NCBI RefSeq assembly: GCF_023343835.1 | Contig: NC_064437.1 | Span: 49,674,972 to 49,738,971, forward strand | Reading direction: 5' to 3' | From: Lagopus muta | Taxonomy: Eukaryota > Chordata > Aves > Galliformes > Phasianidae | Length of the DNA: 64,000 bases | In this document: piece by piece, positions 14,244-24,740 of the stretch | Position numbering within the stretch: the stretch's first letter is position 1 | How the letters are laid out: every line of letters begins with the position of its first letter | Program-made: the position numbers and the translations under genes | Notes under the pieces: generated by a model | What the model was told of the DNA's origin: nothing | The model's input: only the letters and a program-made list of their open reading frames with translations | Databases searched by the model: none

Positions 14244-17200
14244 CAGAGGAACTGTAGGTTTGTTCCAAAACATCAGGTGATCCATAACTCCAAGGGATCC
14301 TATTCACATTAAGCAGGTATTGCAAAAGAATTATGGCATACATACGCTAAGTCAGCAGTAACACATCATTGGTATCTTTCTGGGAAAAGATACCAAGTCT
14401 GTAAAAACTTAAGATCAACATGAACTTTGAGATCTTCATTCTTCTAAGAGATCATACTTCCCCAAATGTGCTCAGTAATCCTTGTTTTTAAAATTAAGGC
14501 ACTTTGCAAAACATGAACTTGGGATAGAGGGTGTGGCAAGGGGAATGTGGAGAATTCCCACAGGTCAGGAAACTTCTGTTTGCTTATGTCACAGATGAAA
14601 GATTTAACAAAAATCAACACGTTCCAGGCAGATTTTTCCTGTGGTTTCTCTGAAACTTCAGGACAAAGACATCTGCCAGGTTTGACTGGCTTCATGCATG
14701 CACCAACCTTGTGAAAGACAGTGCGTGGTGCAAACACCCCAACACCTGCAGAACCAGCAGGCAAGACTGCTGCCCAGCCTTTAGAAGAAGAGAGGCATTT
14801 CCCATAGTCTTGTTTGCACCCACAGCAAAAGGGCAATCGATTATTATTTAAACACCACTTTTTTATTCTTCACCTCTCATTGCAAGTTTTTTGTCTCAAA
14901 GGTTCTCAGGTAGTCTTTAGGATAGATGCAGTCTGTATGCAAACTAGCTGCTTTTGTACACGTGCAGTTGTCAGTATGACCTTTTCTAAGGGGTGGTGGT
15001 ATAACCAGTACCAAATTCAGTGACTGCTATTCAGAGACACTTATTTCTGCACACAGAGCAAGAAACAATCCAAAGGCCATCTATTTCTCTTCCTCCACAC
15101 ACATTTCTCTCATTTTTAGAGCATTCCATCATTCTGTCGCTGCAAAAACCTTTGCTCATACTGCTCCCATAAGTCTAAGCTTACACTCCATTTCTATCAC
15201 CTGAGCACCTCCTGCACTCCTTCCACGGCTTTAAGCAATCTTATAAACTGTAAAGATTACTGTGAAAGAGTCGTCTGGTGGTTTATGCCAACCACCCTCC
15301 CTGCTCCCCATCAAATCACATCCATAAAAAAAGCTGGTCTGAGCTCACTGCTGCCAATAATCTGCTACATATGTTAATTTGCACTGTATTTTAAATGTAT
15401 TTTACTCAAGATGCTCTGAAGTTATTTTCTCTCATTACAATATCTTCCAATTTAAGCAGCTATGTATACAAAATGACACCACAACAGCAGAACTTGTTCT
15501 AGCTTGTAACTTGCTGCAAAGGCAGGTTCAGTGGTTACAATGAGCAAAATGATTCTTCCCCCTGTGCCCCAGAAATCAGGAAGTAATTATTTAGTGAAGC
15601 TCCCAATGGTAACCCTTATAGTTCAGTTGTATTTCACAAGAAGAGGAATACAAGTTGTGCCTACTTCCGAAAATATTCAGGCACTTTGAACAAAATTCTT
15701 TTTTATAAGGTTTTTTTTTCAATGTGGTTTGAAACAGAGCTACAATGGTACAGTCAAACTCTTTTCAGGACACTAAATCACTATTTAAAAGTGTCTTAGT
15801 CCTATTTTCTCCCTGCCAGAAGATCTGGGCCTCTCAGGCCATCAAAAACCAAACAACAAAGGGACTGCTTTAATGTCACAAAATGGAAATGCCAGGAAAA
15901 GGCAGCTTTCTAATTCTTCCACCCCTCCCTCACTGAAGTCACTCTAAATGCACCTGAGCCATTCTGGCCATGACATTCACTAGTCATAGATTGTAATTCC
16001 ATAGGTTACAGTCTGTAATCTTCTTCTGAATGACTGTAGGAGCAGAAGTTCTGTCAAACTTTTTTTTTTTTTTTCCCCTTTTTTATAAAGTGTAGAACTT
16101 TTCCACGCCTTACTGTTTTTTTCCAAGCAGAAATAAATCTTACCTTTGCTCTGTCCCAGATCTTTTCTTCCATAAGGAATTCTGTTAACAGAAAGAATGT
16201 ACCCATCTTCTGTTATCACTTCATACTCCTCACTGGGGTATCCCCTGAACGTGATAATCTGACTCTGAAAAAAGAGAAGAAAGAAGTCAGGCTCCCAGCC
16301 TGCTTCATTCATTAACACGCTCAGAGTACCCCGGGCTACTTCCCAACAGCAAGGTGAAATTACAGGACACGGCAGGAGTGTACCATACCAATCCCTCCAT
16401 CCACCACAGACAGGTTTCTTCTGAGACCTATGCGAGGTAAGAGCCTGCTGGATTACAAGCATTAACCCAGGGACCTGGGAGGACTTACACTGTCCCCACA
16501 CACTGTCACACCTTTGTTATAGTGCAAAAGATCGCAGCATTGAAAAAGGAATTTTTGTAACAGGGCAAAGATCTGAGACAGAAATGGCAGGCAAAAAGTG
16601 ACGTGGTCATCCCCTGATTCTATTATTTTCTCTCAAGAAAAATAGTATCTTCCAAAAACAAACAAGCACTGCAACGCCTGGTACCACAGCGGCATGCAGA
16701 GGATGAGAAGGAAAGAAGAAGCCTGCGTGGCACAGGTGCTGCAGGGCAGCGTCACAGCACAGAGCCTGGAGTTCACGCAATGCTTGGACACCGGCTTTGA
16801 TTCTGGGAGGTGTTGCGTGGAGCCAGAAGCAGCGCACTGCTCGCGGGACGCTCCCAATCCGGGGCATTCTACAAAGAGTTCATCTCTCTTCGGAAGGACA
16901 GAACAGAAAGGCAAGCAGCTGCCGCTGCAACTACGGGAGGACGGCACCAGCATTATGTACATTCTATAAGCACGCTCTTTTCTAGCGAAACCCACACAGC
17001 GAGCTCAGAAGTCACAGAAGAGAGATCGATTGCAGGCATCAGGGGCCGAAGGAGGACTCGAAAGAGAGGTGCGGGGCTCGGAGCCGGCAGTAGCCGAAGC
17101 CACCGTCCCGGAACCACACGGCGCAACGCACCTCCAAGCTGGCACCGCCGCCGTTCAGAGGCTGCAGCGGCTCTCCCCTGCGCTACAACCCGCCCGGCTC

Positions 17201-17339
17201 CAGCGGCGTTCCCCCGCCCCGCGCCACAACTCACGATGTTCATGTTCGTCTCGGGGTCCACGTTCCTTCTCCCGACGGCGAACGCGCCCGGAACAACGAC
17301 ACCATACAGCAGCACGGCTGCAGGCAGCAGGCCCCGCAT
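4914..17339 (-). CDS. LIPA: lysosomal acid lipase (cholesteryl ester hydrolase), 9 coding exons
   Basis: Hydrolyses cholesteryl esters and triglycerides delivered to lysosomes. Coding exons (minus): 17339-17235, 16264-16144, 12154-11956, 11599-11490, 10914-10778, 9376-9230, 7793-7722, 6104-6033 and 5147-4914. Every intron is GT-AG and the phases join to 1197 nt, 398 residues plus stop; human LIPA has 399. Residues 1 to about 21 form a hydrophobic signal peptide. The HGLL oxyanion-loop motif is at 85-88. The nucleophile motif GHSQG places Ser173; Asp344 in GGQDLLAD and His373 in [11 protein letters not shown] complete the triad. Three N-glycosylation sequons (N34, N272, N320) match conserved human positions. 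The start ATG has A at -3 and lies in a CpG island. Introns carry two CR1 fragments and a mariner remnant, none of which disrupts an exon. The identification is by recalled similarity to human LIPA and is very secure. Confidence 0.97.
6167..6192. repeat. A26 homopolymer tract in LIPA intron
   Basis: An uninterrupted run of A just upstream (in LIPA sense) of the exon at 6104-6033. On the LIPA strand it reads as T26, about 60 bases before the acceptor. Its length is likely to vary between individuals. Confidence 0.9.
6449..6962 (+). mobile_element. internally deleted mariner-type DNA transposon (Galluhop-like)
   Basis: The 5' terminus reads TGCTCCAAAAGTAATGCC (6452-6469), the inverted-repeat sequence I associate with the chicken mariner Galluhop. 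The 3' end at about 6942-6959 (GGTATTACCTTCATGGCA) is a degraded complement of it. Between them is a broken transposase N-terminus, recognisable as EFLHAEK at about 6630, and the A/T-rich 3' portion containing CCATGGAAATAA. The whole copy is about 510 bp, whereas complete mariners are about 1.2-1.3 kb, so most of the catalytic domain is missing and the frame is broken. It lies in the LIPA intron between exons at 7722-7793 and 6033-6104. It cannot encode an active transposase. Family assignment is from memory. Confidence 0.75.
7031..7069. repeat. A39 homopolymer tract
   Basis: A run of 39 A, followed by AAAG-type imperfections, about 70 bp beyond the mariner remnant and inside a LIPA intron. 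Other long A runs occur in this intron at 7308-7330 and in the next at 7901-7920. The short lysine-rich frame across the tract is an artefact. Confidence 0.9.
8568..8762 (+). mobile_element. CR1 LINE, 3'-end fragment
   Basis: About 195 bp matching the conserved CR1 3' untranslated end. It contains the GGATGGGTCCCTGGGCAGCCTGA-type block followed by GAGGTCCCTTCCAACCCAA and ends in ATTCTATGATACTGTG, the degenerate 8-bp repeat at which CR1 elements end. The orientation is plus, antisense to LIPA. It lies in the LIPA intron between exons 7722-7793 and 9230-9376. It is truncated to the 3' end with no coding sequence left. Confidence 0.9.
12405..12985 (-). mobile_element. CR1 LINE, 5'-truncated copy with decayed ORF2 C-terminus
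   Basis: Minus-strand CR1 about 580 bp long, with its 3' end at the left (AGAATCACAGAATCAC). Translated fragments show the CR1 reverse-transcriptase tail motifs [15 protein letters not shown] and [11 protein letters not shown], but split over different frames, so the copy is broken by small indels. It is in the same orientation as LIPA, in the intron between exons 11956-12154 and 16144-16264. It is clearly more decayed than the copy at 20.4-21.3 kb. Confidence 0.93.
13607..13641. repeat. (TA)n microsatellite plus T run
   Basis: A dinucleotide TA tract interrupted by one AAA, followed by T9. It lies in a LIPA intron and has no coding content. It is a plausible polymorphic marker. Confidence 0.9.
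14168..14240. repeat. T-rich low-complexity tract
   Basis: About 73 bases of nearly pure T broken by CCC and CCTCC islands, in the LIPA intron between exons 12154 and 16144. It reads as poly-A on the LIPA strand. The two CCC islands sit at similar positions between T runs, suggesting slippage-based growth. Confidence 0.9.
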
Positions 17340-17800
17340 CCTGCCGGGCTAAGGGAGGACGGCTCGCCGTATAAGAAAGCGGCCCCGCCGCGGGCTTATG
17401 TTCCTCCTCCGCCGAGCCCCGCGGCCGGCACGGGACCGCGTGACAGGGCGGGGGCGGACGCCCACTGACGGGGCGAGGACGGAGCTGCCCAGCCCCGAGC
17501 GGCTGAAGGCGCGCGGCCGGGCCGGGCGTGTCCCGCGGCCCTCACGCCTCCCCCCGGCCACGGAACCGTCCGCGCACCGAACCCGCGGCGGGAGGAGGGA
17601 ACGGGGCCGGCGGCGGCGCTCAGGCCACGCGGCGCGGCCTATCGCGGCCCGAGGGGCGGGAGCCCGCCCGGGGGCGGCGGCCGCGCTGCTCCGCGGCGCT
17701 GCGCTGAGGGGCCGCGCGCCGCAGCTCTGCGCCCTCCCTGCACGCCGCCCCTCGCCGGCTGTGCGACCTTGGGCGGCGTGATTCAGCGCTTCTCAGCAGC
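17030..17800 (-). promoter_or_regulatory. CpG-island promoter of LIPA
   Basis: GC- and CpG-dense block covering LIPA coding exon 1 and about 450 bp upstream of its ATG at 17339. GC boxes of the GGGGCGGG and AGGGCGGGGGCGG type are visible at about 17441-17455 and 17654-17661. No TATA box is obvious, as expected of a housekeeping lysosomal gene. Open frames here (for example 17398-17781) are arginine/alanine-rich by-products of base composition, not genes. Confidence 0.85.
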
Positions 17801-17829
17801 TGCATGGCAATTTTTCACCCCCCCCCGTC

Positions 17830-20420
17830 CCCTGAACTCACTTTTAAAAAACTCTGTAGACTGAAATTTCACGAATGCCCCCCCCCTCGCCCCGTAATTG
17901 CGCAGGTTTCTGCCCCGATGATCCCTCAGCCCGCCCGAAGTCCCGTCCCCACCCACGGGCACTCCGTTCCTGAGGGTTTCGAAGCGTTGCATCCAGCACC
18001 GTTATCCTCTCACAAAGAACAGATCATTTATCCATCATCGTTGAGCACAATCTAAATATATCAAATCTGATACAAGCAGGCTTGAATTACATGCAGGTGC
18101 ACAGCTCCAGCAGCTTGCTGCCAATCTGGTCCGTCCCAGTGCTCTGAGGCAATGAGCTGGCAGCACATGTAACATCTGTCGTGTCCCAGAGCCTGTGGTC
18201 AGGCGGCGTGTGGCCATGCTTGCAAAACTTGAACCACATACAGGCCTGAAGTACAAACATTCACATCACTTGCACATAGTAATATCCTTGGGATAATACT
18301 GAAACCTGAAATAAAATACATAGTAGCAGAGCAGTAATGTGTCAAGAAAGCAAGTGTTTCTGTCTATTTAGAGGGCGTGAAGATTTTAATTGGAGTTTTT
18401 GCTTTCAGAAGTGCCGCAGGGCCCCACACAGCACATGGTTGTGATGTGGGCCTGGCACAGGACAAACCAAACCCAGAGCTAACTCACTGTCAGCACCTCT
18501 CCTTGAGAGCAGTAGTCCTACAGCTTTCCATGAGAAGGGATGAGTCTTCTACCCAGCAAACTGATAACCATGTCTCATTTTCAGTTAATGAGGTTAAAGC
18601 TCAGGCTTGGAGGTATCACTGTGAGCTACAGTACAGTATGCACTGCATTGAAGTACATACATGGGATATAAGGCTGAAGTAGTCGTAACCTCCTGTATTG
18701 TAATGGTGTGTTTCCATTTTGCCCTGTCTCCCCCAAGAGGGGCACCACAGGAATTGGAAGTTCACAGCGTTATCTGATTGCTTTACCTCCACTGCACCTG
18801 TAGGTATCCTCCTTGTGCGTGACTTTCCCACCTGACAGAAGTGTTTTAGGATGCAATCAGTTTAAATGCTAAACCATCAGATGAAATATGCTGTGAATAG
18901 TAAGGGGTAAAATACACATTCAGAAGCAGACTACCACAAAATAGTACTAAGGTGAACTCTCAAGAGCTCTTTTAAAAAGTCTATAACCCTTTCTTTCATC
19001 TTTCTCAGCAATTAATGTGCTAAGACCACACACGAGCTGCCTTTGGAGAAATATATCACAAGAAAAGAGGTATCTTGGGCACTTCAGCACCATTGCATCC
19101 ACTAGTTTCGACACACAGAGATGTCCTGGACACTCAGTGAAAGTGACGCTCTTTCTATTCTTGAACTGAATTTCACAGGATTACATTTTATTTTCAGAAG
19201 TTGGGTAACAAAAGTAATGCTGAACTATTTGCGTGGGTTTTCAAGAAGATTAATTACAGGGTACTTTTCTCCTCAGAGGAAAATACAAATTATAAAATGC
19301 CTGCAATGCTGTTCTCAAGCATAGTAATTAGATGCTAACTAGGTTTAATGGAAACTAGATATTTAAATGATCTAATTATTACAATGGTATAGCTTCTTTA
19401 CATTATTTTATTGAAGAAAACTGCATTTCAGACTATTTGACTGAACTAATGTCACTAGGAGGGAATTCCTTGTCAGCAGATATCAGCTCCAAGAAACTGT
19501 ACAGGCATGAGTTTTCTCTCTAAAACGCATAGATATTTTTGAAGTCATTCCCTTTTCTTCTATATGTACAGAACACTCAAGTAAGTAAAGCTTTTGTATT
19601 AAATACGAAGGCAGTTGTTTCTGTCAATTTCTTCATGTACTTTTCATGAATCTCTTGCATTTGCTACTATGATGGTATTATATTTACATGCCAACACTGA
19701 CACATGGAGTAGATTTTCCAAAGGTACTTTTAAAATCAAACAAGAAAGCTTCAGTAAGGATAGTTTCCCAAATTAAGATTATATAATTGCTAACTAGATC
19801 TCAGTCTTCCTCTCTAACTTGGTTTATCTATGTTTTCTTCTGCTTTATCACCATCTTATTTGCACCTCCTCAAACTCCAGATAAGCCTCCATGCTCAGGC
19901 TCTTTCCCATTTCCCTGCTTAATGCCAAAGATACCGTGACCAACAGCTGCTGCAAGAAAATGCATCTCTGGGACAAGCGCACCAAGGCTCCTGCTTATGG
20001 AGAGCCACTGCTGTGCAAAGAGAAGCACTGCTTGTTTTTATTCCAATAAAAAGGTGTCAGCTTTCCACCAGGCCTGCAGCACAGCCCAGTCCTTGGGCAA
20101 AACCTGCACCTGGGGCAGGCTGCTAGTGAATGGATAAACTCCAGTGCAGCTCCACCACCTACTGTGTCTTGTCTGTGTCTTCACCCCGCTGCTGTCCCAT
20201 CAGATCCAGTCAAGAGCTGCCATTCCTGCAGGCTGCTGGGTGCTCCATGCTCCCTCATGCTCCCTGTAGCTAGTCAGGCACAGCCACATCCCAGCCAAGC
20301 CATGAGCATGAAATCAGCTGATGTGTACCAGACACCATGAGATGTCTCATGAGGCATCCTTGGGAGCACATTTATTACCTTATTCTCACAAAACAGGGGC
20401 GCTCAAATTCCACAAACACT
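17830..20420. other. intergenic spacer, LIPA to IFIT5 side
   Basis: Between the LIPA island and the first large CR1. The first 150 bp is C-rich with C8 and C9 runs; the remainder is AT-rich, with a moderately GC-rich patch at about 19.9-20.35 kb. I see no exon-like frame with splice signals, no RNA gene and no recognisable transposon. Confidence 0.5.
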
Positions 20421-20423
20421 AAT

Positions 20424-21310
20424 TCACAGAATCACAGAATCACAGAATCACCCGGGTTGGAAGGGACCCCAAGGATCATGTAGTTCCAACCCCCCTGCCT
20501 AGCAGGGCCACCAAACATACACATTCAGATCAGGTTGCCCAGGACCCCGTCCAACCTGGCCTTGAACACGCCCAAGGATGGGGCATCCATAACCTCCCTG
20601 GGCAGCCCGTTCCAGGGCCTAACCACTCTCCTTGTAAAGAACTTCCCCCTAACATCCAACCTAAATCTTCCCTCCTTCAACTTGGATCCATTTCCCCTAG
20701 TCCTGCTGTTGTCAGCCCTTTTGAAGAGTTTACTCCCCTCCTGCGTGTAGGTTCCTTTCAGGTATTGATAGGCTGCAATGAGGTCACCCCGCAGCCTTCT
20801 CTTCTCCAGGCTGAACAAGCCCAACTCCCTCAGCCTGTCCTCATAGGGGAGGTGCTCCAGCCCCCTGATCATCTTAGTCGCCCTCCTCTGGACCCTTTCC
20901 AAAATCTCAATGTCTTTCTTGTACTGAGGGCTCCACACCTGGACACAGTACTCCAGATGGGGCCTCACAAGAGCTGAATAGAGAGGGACAATCACCTCCC
21001 TGTCCCTGCTGGCCACCCCTCTCCTGATGGAGCCCAGGATCCCATTTGCCTTTCGAGCTGCCAGAGCGCACTGCTGGCTCATGTTCAGTCTCTCGTCCAT
21101 CAGGACCCCCAGGTCCTTCTCTGCCGAGCTGCTCTCAAGGACTGCTCCTCCCAGCCTGTACAGGTGCCTGGGGTTCTTCCGGCCCAAATGCAAAACTTTG
21201 CACTTTGCCGTGTTGAATCTCATCAGGTTCACCCGAGCCCAGCTTTCCAGCCTGTTGAGGTCCCTCTGAATGGCATCCCTTCCTTCCACCATATCAACTG
21301 CACCACTCAG
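20424..21310 (-). mobile_element. CR1 LINE, 5'-truncated, ORF2 C-terminus still open
   Basis: Minus-strand CR1 of about 885 bp. The 3' end at the left carries tandem AATCACAG units (20427-20450), the complement of ATTCTGTG. The frame 21292-20525 is open for 255 codons and encodes the end of the CR1 reverse-transcriptase polyprotein: [54 protein letters not shown] and the VVRPWNGLP tail. The catalytic reverse-transcriptase palm and the endonuclease lie further 5' and are absent, so it cannot move itself. The open frame and crisp 3' repeat make it the youngest-looking CR1 copy here. It is a mobile element, not a host gene. Confidence 0.95.
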
Positions 21311-21984
21311 CTTGGTGTAATTATGAAGTTATTTTTTTTTTTTTTTAACTAATTACAAATGGGTGGTTTATATCCATAGGGCTCTATGCACCAGTACTGA
21401 GTCCCATCTCTTGCTGTCCACACAGCCCTATAACAGTACTGCCCTCACAGAAGCAGCTTTGCACTATGTTTGCATGGCCTCAGGACTGGGGTGTGTCACG
21501 CCTGCTCTGCTAGAGCTCATCTCCACCTGCTCAAATGTTGTTTGGCTTGGTACAACTGTGACAGCAATTGCTTCAATACGTCAGGTGTCAGTATTTGATT
21601 TGCTCAACGTTTGTTTATCTTTGTGGTGTAAAACTGTAATTTGTCAGGGAGAGCAGCAAGCAGCTGCTCCAGGTAGCACAAGCCATTGCGGACAAACTAA
21701 TACAATGGCAGCATGGAGCAACACAGGGCTGGTTGGATAGCAGAGCCCTCAGGAAGTGGAGGCAGAGGATGTAGCATAGAGGAGGGCAAGCAAAGGACCA
21801 AGTTACGTGAATGTTATGTGTATAAACAACACTGCTATAATAGAAGCTTAAGGCACGGGGCAAAACCGTGCATATATTCATCAGCAAAGGCAGGAGGGGG
21901 AATGACCCCGAGATCCCGCTTATGTACGATAACCAGGTCAAGCTATACTAACTTGAAATACTCTCCTTATCGTAGATGGCTTTA

Positions 21985-22195
21985 CATTTGAGCAAAGTCA
22001 ATGCTTTGAGCTGTTAGCAGCTGTTGCCATGGGCTCCAGAACACAATTTAGTACATGGCACAAAGCCAAGATGAAAACAGAGCAGAGGGATTCATGAGTT
22101 TCTATTCTCCGTCTGGCAGCCTTTGCTGCTCCTTGCAGATTCAGAGAGAAAGCTTGCTTTCACTTCCTCTTTCTCTCACAATCACGTGAGAGCTG
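21985..22195 (+). promoter_or_regulatory. upstream duplicate of the IFIT5 promoter
   Basis: This segment is colinear with 25590-25797, the IFIT5 promoter, at a constant offset of about 3.6 kb. Shared blocks include GAGCTGYTAGCAGCTGTT (22008 and 25611), CCATGGGCTCCA, GGCAYAAAGCCAARATG, TTTCTATT, AAGCTTGCTTTCACTT (22150 and 25746) and ATCACGTG (22181 and 25788). The element at 22158-22173 reads, on the minus strand, GAAAGAGGAAGTGAAA: an ETS/IRF composite core (GGAAGTGAAA) beside a GAAAGAGGAA. A CACATAAGAAAGG at about 22317 resembles the IFIT5 TATA region but is displaced by about 120 bp. No short ATG-plus-donor exon is recognisable after it. Confidence 0.8.
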
Positions 22196-23319
22196 GGGAA
22201 ACAGAAAACAAACACAAACAAAGCACTGAACCAGAAATGGAGGGCAGAGCACAGCTAAAGCTCTGGGAAACTCGAGTGCAAGGTACAGGGGGAAAAAGGG
22301 GTGGGTGAACACAGAGCACATAAGAAAGGAAGAAAAGGGCTGAAAGGAGAATAGATGAAGGAAGGGATTGCCTTCACAGATCCAACTAGTGGTATCACTC
22401 ATGACATGCCAGCTTAGTTCTACAGCACTGTAGCTTGGTATAATAGATGGTGGATCTTAGGAAACATGAACACTGTTATTAAGGTACACGTTTTGGTCTA
22501 CAACAAGCATCATAAGGTGTAACAGTGTCAGTCACTCGTACAGCAACAAGATGATTGAACTGCCAGTGCCCAGGTAGCCAGCACACTTGTTCCAAGGAGA
22601 GTGCACCTCACACCTCTCAGATCTCCCTCAATGGCTCTTTCATAATACAGGCCAAAATGATCAGGAACCTAACAGTGTGCTCAGTCTCACCTGTGGTTAA
22701 CCAATGTCTGTTGATCAAATGTAGGTAAATTTGTCCTAGTTTTCTAGCTGCCAGCTTTTCCTCTTACAAAGCTGGCCCTACCTAGGGAAAAGGGAAGGAG
22801 GTAGAAGAACAGAAGGATGAGGAATCAGTGCTCATAGAAGCAACAATAAAGATGAAGCCAGAGACCAGTGATAACCTACAGTGTTGATCTTGGCTGTGGT
22901 GGAAAAATGGCACATTAGGTGACCCCACTACCATTCACAATCCTGAGTTTCTTGTATTGGTATTGTTTCCCTCCAGATCCTCCTGAAGGTGGCAGAGAAG
23001 TACTCAGGGCCCGGCTCATGAAGGTTCCTGAGGCCCTACTTGCACATCACTGGTCCCCACCATGCTCTGTCACCTGAGCCCTTTGCCTCTTTCCTGCCTC
23101 TCTTTTCCTGCAGAAACAAGGAGAAACAGTAAGAAAAAGGTGAGCTTGAAATTTTGCTGAATCAGACTCCATCTTCATCATAGTGAGGCGCAGCGATGCA
23201 AGAAATCAGTGTCTTGTGCTCTCTCTTCTGTGTGCTCTGGAGGATTGCACTGGTCTGTTACCACCCAGGGGAATGTTTGTGCAAGCATGGATTTGCAGTG
23301 CTCAACCTACGTCTAGTGG

Positions 23320-24740
23320 ATGAGGAGGAATGCTGCTGGACAAGGCACTAATGGAGACAACTTGGTCAATTCTAAAATGTCAGAAGACAAGCAGGCAGGG
23401 CAGAAGGTCCAGGGATCTTCTTGTAGAGCTTAGAGAGAAAAAGAAAAATGTATGGCCACTGGACATGAGTTCAGGCAAAAGGGGAAGATTACAGAGATTC
23501 TGTTTGCCACAGCAAGGATAAAATGATTGTTGTCAAATTTCAGTCAAAATTAAAGCTGTAGAGGAACAACAAAAGGGCTTCTTCAGATACATTTGCAGCA
23601 AACAGGACCAGAGATAATGTTTTATCACTTGATGAAGACAGTCGCCTCAGAAACAGGGTTGCAGGCAAAGCAGCGATGTTTAATGCCTTCTATGCCTCTG
23701 TCTTGGACACTGATGGGGCCTGGGACCAACAGAACCCTGAGCTGGAAGACCATGATTGTGTGAATGATAAACTCCCAGCCAAAAACAATTGCGTATTGAA
23801 CTTGCTGCTTCAGATGCACGCATATACATCTATGGGGCCTGATGGGATTCATCCCATGGAACTCAAAAAGCTGACTGATGTTATCATGAGAACTCTATTA
23901 TTTTTCAGCAGTCTTGTGAATATGGATTGGTTCCAGTTGAACAGAAACTAGTAAATGTTGTCCCAGTTTTCAAGAAATAAGACCCTTGTAATTACAGGCC
24001 ACCAGTCTCACTCAGTGCTTCATAAAATTAAGGAGTTATTATTGGACTTACTGAAAAACACCTGAAAGACAATACTGTTGTGGGTCACGGCAAACACAGG
24101 CTATTGGGGGGAAAGCTGCTTAACAAACGTAATCTCTTTTTACAACAAGGTTAGCCACATACTTGACGAAGGGAAGCCAGTTATGTAGTATTTCAGAAAT
24201 CTCAGCAAAGCTTTCAGTACAGTTTCTCTCATTCTGGTCAGAACATCCAGCATACAGCTAGACAAAAACATAAAGTGATGGGTGAAGAATTGGCTGATGG
24301 ATTGAGTTCAAAATGTCTTAGTAATTGGGGTTACATCAGGCTGGTGGCCAGCCACTTGTGGGGTTCATTTCAGTGGACAGATCATAGAAAATAAGACATA
24401 AAACTTTCAGACAATGCTAGAAGGAGGGCTATAGAAACGGTAAAGGATCTGGAGAGTAAAGTGAATAAGGAGTATCCAAGATCTCTTGGCTTGTTGAGTC
24501 CAGAGCAGAAGAGGCAGAAGGGAGCCTTCAGCCTACAGCTCAAGAGGAGCAGAGGGGCAGCACTGAGCTCTGCTCTCTGGTGACAGTGACAGGATCTGAG
24601 GGAATGGCATGGAGCTGTGTCAGGGGAGGGTCAGGTGTGTGTTGGGAAAAGGCTCTTCTCTAGAAGGCAGTGAGCATGGAACAGGCTCCCCATGGCACTG
24701 GACATGGCCCCAAGCTGCTGGAGTTCAAGATGTTTGGACT
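23320..24740 (+). mobile_element. CR1 LINE, long decayed plus-strand copy
   Basis: Plus-strand CR1 of about 1.4 kb spanning from the start of the reverse-transcriptase domain towards the 3' part. Recognisable pieces in order are a KGFFRYI-like segment (about 23574), a KAAMFNAFYASVLDTDG segment (about 23665), MGPDGIHP (about 23833, the conserved CR1/L2 motif), a SKAFSTVS-like segment (about 24205) and an LLSPEQKRQKGAFSLQL segment (about 24495). Frames are broken by many indels and stops. The last 300 bp may be a different CR1 subfamily, so this could be two insertions. It sits between the two promoter copies. Confidence 0.85.

Noticed and set aside
17430-17445. TFEB CLEAR element in the LIPA promoter
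   Set aside because: CGCGTGAC near 17437 matches only about 7 of 10 bases of GTCACGTGAC, too weak in CpG-rich DNA.
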